This document shows positions 62,198 through 64,000 of a DNA stretch of 64,000 bases, one piece after another. The translations under genes were made by a program, and so were the position numbers. The notes under the pieces were generated by a model. That model was not told where the DNA came from. It worked only from the letters and a program-made list of their open reading frames with translations, and did not search any database. Each line of letters starts with the position of its first letter. Position 1 is the first letter of the stretch. Source of the stretch: Deltaproteobacteria bacterium (GTDB lineage Bacteria; Lernaellota; Lernaellaia; JACKCT01); assembly GCA_027493875.1 (NCBI GenBank), contig JAOSJX010000023.1, positions 654,539 through 718,538 on the forward strand, read 5' to 3'.

Positions 62198-62372
62198 TGT
62201 CCCTTGTCCAATCCCTACCTACCACCTACTCCCCATTATCCGCGTTTCGACCGGACGGATCGCGACGCGGAGCGGCGTAAATCGTAGGACACCCGTCGCG
62301 AATCGGCGGGAAATGATTCGAAATGCCGTGTAAAATTGCCTCTGTTTTCACGCCACGCGAGGAGACTAAGCC

Positions 62373-63255
62373 CTAACAGCCGCAGCTCTCCGCGGGACCA
62401 CTTTTCAATTCCCCGAATCCGTTTTCACTTTCGTAGCAAGGATCGCCGAACGGCTCACCGTCGAAATCGACGCAATCTAACGTTCTTTCGAACGTAACCA
62501 GCCACTGTGGTTCCCCATCTAAGGAAACATTATAAACGCTCGTCTGGTCGTCGGCTGGGCCATCCCCCGCAGCGAATACTCCGAAGCCGCGATGGACGAA
62601 CAATTCGGCCGGCGCTGGAAATTGTTGCCCCTTGTCCGATTCGACTCTCCAAATCGTTGTTCCGTCGCCGCTCATTCTCAAAATAATCGTCGAGACTTTA
62701 GGAGAGGTTGTTTCCCCCAGAACTTCTGTTGTATGGACAAAGACATCGCTGCCTAGAGCTGCTATCTCGATACCTGAAACGACAGCCGCCTTTGAGGTGA
62801 TCGGAAACGTTACCCGAAAGCGTTCATTTCCAGAGTTGTCAAGGCGAATAACACCGAAACCTCCATCAAACCAACCGGCTACCCAAATTCCCTCATCGTC
62901 TCCACGCGCTAAGGAATAGGCGCTTCCCGGAAAACCAAGGCCGTTTTCGTAACTGTCGGCAAGAGGGTAGCTCCAAAGAACAACACCATTCACATCATAC
63001 TGAATGACCCGGAGAAAATAATCCCAGCCGGTCGCCGTCCCTATCGTCGCACCGCCTACAATGATGTTGTTTTCACCGGTCGTCATAAAATCATGGACCT
63101 CTTCGGGAACGTTGCTCGTCTCTCCGAGATAGCGACCCCGTCGTATCGAATCGAATGAGGCGATTTTTAAATACGCCCTCGGCGTATACGACCAATTGCC
63201 CGCTTACTCCTGGAGCAATGAGCGTCCCAACATCATCGGGGCTCCAATCAAACAC
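62373..63255 (-). pseudogene. Secreted repeat (beta-propeller-like) protein ending SCGC, 3' part
   Basis: The C-terminal part, about 290 residues, of a protein split by an IS200-type element. Repeating strands such as NIIVGGATIGTATGWDYFLR, IQYDVNGVVLWSYPLADSYE, DEGIWVAGWFDGGFGVIRLD and VSTIILRMSGDGTTIWRVES resemble a delta-60/propeller-type repeat protein. It ends GFGELKSGPAESCGC, sharing the Cys-Gly-Cys ending of the choice-of-anchor J array but with a shorter spacer. One slip lies near 63090 and the element joins near 63255. The rest of the gene continues beyond 63910. Confidence 0.72.
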
Positions 63256-63909
63256 CGTAGGTAATGATCCCCCGCAAAGCGGGGGGCTTTATGTTGTGAG
63301 CCGCCCAAGGCGGCTTAGTTGGGAGCCGCTCACGAGCGGCCCGGGAGCCCCCTTCGGGGGCGTTACACAAAGCGCATCTGTTCTTGGCGCTTGTCCTCGG
63401 CTTCTTGACGGCGGATGTATTCGCGAATTGTTTTTTCGTCCCTTCCGACGGTGGACACGAAATATCCTCGTGCCCAGAAGTGCTGGCCCACGAAGTTCCG
63501 GGCCTCACATTGCTGTACGTCCGAGCGATGTGAATCGCGCTTTTCCCTTGATGTATCCCACCACCTGCGCGACCCGCGTATTTCGGCGGGATTGAAATCA
63601 GCATGTGGACGTGGTCCGGCATCAGGTGTCCTTCCAGAACCGCGCATTCCTTCTGCCGCGCCAAGGTGCGGAACACCTCCCCAAATCCCGTCGCAACTCT
63701 CCAAAGAGCCTCTTGCGACGATACTGGGAACGAAAACCACGTGGTACTTGCACTCCCATACGCTATGGCTCAAGCTTTCGAGGTCGTCCATATGAACTCC
63801 TTTGTTCGAGATGCCTTGGTCGGCTCACGAACGGGAGTTCATAGGACCTTCTGGAACTGTCAAACGACGGATGCCTCCCCGGCAAAGCCGGGGGAACTCC
63901 CCTGGATTA
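63256..63909 (-). mobile_element. IS200/IS605-type element
   Basis: A single Y1 transposase gene is flanked by strong hairpins: CCCCCGC-AAA-GCGGGGG (63269-63285), then AGCCGCC-CAA-GGCGGCT, GCCGCT-CACG-AGCGGC and GCCCCC-TTC-GGGGGC on one side, and CCCCGGC-AAA-GCCGGGG (63877-63893) on the other. Subterminal hairpins and lack of long inverted repeats fit the single-strand transposition of this family. The exact ends are estimated from where the interrupted gene resumes. Confidence 0.8.
63363..63791 (-). CDS. tnpA: IS200/IS605-type Y1 transposase TnpA (frame broken)
   Basis: About 140 residues. ATG 63791, SLSHSVWECKYHVVFVP; the HUH metal motif region is LEGHLMPDHVHMLISIPPKY, followed by KGKSAIHIARTYSNVR; after another slip FVGQHFWARGYFVSTVGRDE and KTIREYIRRQEAEDKRQEQM with the catalytic Tyr in REY. 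Two or three lost bases (near 63695, 63560 and 63515) break the frame. Length and motifs fit a complete TnpA. Confidence 0.87.
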   Translation of the reverse strand: MDDLESLSHSVWECKYHVVFVPSIVARGSLESCDGIWGGVPHLGAAEGMRGSGRTPDAGPRPHADFNPAEIRGSRRWWDTSREKRDSHRSDVQQCEARNFVGQHFWARGYFVSTVGRDEKTIREYIRRQEAEDKRQEQMRFV

Positions 63910-64000
63910 GCTAATTCGTCGCCATTCATATCATAACCGACAAGGAGAAAATCGAAATCCGGATCGTCAGAATACATGGCTTCAGTGCACAGAGTCGTAA
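63910..64000 (-). pseudogene. 5' portion of the IS200-split secreted protein, runs off the window
   Basis: The minus strand beyond the element reads TTLCTEAMYSDDPDFDFLLV then GYDMNGDELAN, an open frame that fits the repeat style of the part at 62373-63255 (D-F-L-L-V-G-Y-D-x-N-G-D-E like 'VIRLDNSGNE'). It continues past the right edge. Confidence 0.6.

Larger units (their letters stand above)
61904..62203. repeat. 300-bp MITE-like element with 19-bp perfect inverted ends
   Basis: The left end GGGACAGGCGCGGACTCAC (61904-61922) is exactly complementary to the right end (62185-62203). Inside there is no gene but a degenerate repeat of CAGGCGACAGGTCA-like words (61930-61998), another GCGCGGACTCAC (62006), hairpins GCCGACG-TCCT-CGTCGGC and GTCCCGC-TCCTT-GCGGGAC, a 28-bp palindrome and a final hairpin. 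Small, non-coding, with terminal inverted repeats: a candidate miniature mobile element. Confidence 0.6.

Overview
This window reads as the chromosome of a GC-rich Gram-negative (diderm) bacterium. It encodes periplasmic binding proteins, outer-membrane barrels of the FadL and DUF1302 types, a LolA-like protein with an RND exporter, many lipoproteins and a Tat-signal oxidoreductase pair. Lipoproteins with a CxCG lipobox followed by a long poly-aspartate linker point to a poorly sampled lineage around the former Deltaproteobacteria. That placement is inference; there is no rRNA or tRNA here to test it. Almost every gene is broken by one or more single-base slips, many at homopolymers (for example A7 or T7 where eight are needed). 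The partner frames join perfectly, so I treat these as sequencing or assembly errors and give the joined gene spans.

Layout. 1-3.5 kb: the end of an unknown gene, then divergent uvrB and an AlkD-like DNA glycosylase. 3.5-10.4 kb: a complete phosphate regulon on the minus strand (phoB, phoR, pstS, pstC, pstA, pstB, phoU), with Pho boxes before pstS and before phoB. 10.5-15.8 kb: a plus-strand set of a PTS EIIA-like protein, a PII-like protein and three cation/proton antiporters, one with a TrkA-N domain. 15.8-20.9 kb: DUF4395, MscS, a GNAT and two sulfatase-fold enzymes. 21-26.5 kb: a zinc-type ABC transporter with accessory periplasmic genes. 26.5-28.8 kb: ergothioneine genes egtB and egtD. 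28.8-32.4 kb: a three-gene glycerolipid unit (acyltransferase, degenerate GpsA-like protein, App1-like phosphatase). 32.4-40.3 kb: DUF302, a DMT permease, a large poly-Asp lipoprotein, a GNAT, and a TetR/RND/LolA operon.

40.3-46 kb is an insertion-sequence hot spot around two paralogous poly-Asp lipoproteins; one IS3-family element splits the second. 46-53 kb holds a tight five-gene outer-membrane operon (DUF1302, two FadL-like barrels, a lipoprotein, a TPR protein) and a divergent condensation-type acyltransferase. 53-56 kb is a tandem array of secreted 'choice-of-anchor J'-like proteins. They differ in the body but share an almost identical acidic tail ending in SCCGC. 56-61 kb has a GMC oxidoreductase pair and a poly-Asp PHP-domain lipoprotein. 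61-64 kb has FmdB, a 29-residue membrane peptide, an ArsR regulator, a 300-bp element with 19-bp inverted ends, and a secreted protein ending in SCGC that is split by an IS200-type element.

The most promising unexplained signal is the C-terminal 'acidic tract plus SC(C)GC' ending, shared by otherwise different secreted proteins and embedded in a duplicating cassette. It looks like an undescribed C-terminal sorting or anchoring tag, and it mirrors the N-terminal CxCG-poly-Asp lipoprotein signal used by four other proteins in the window.
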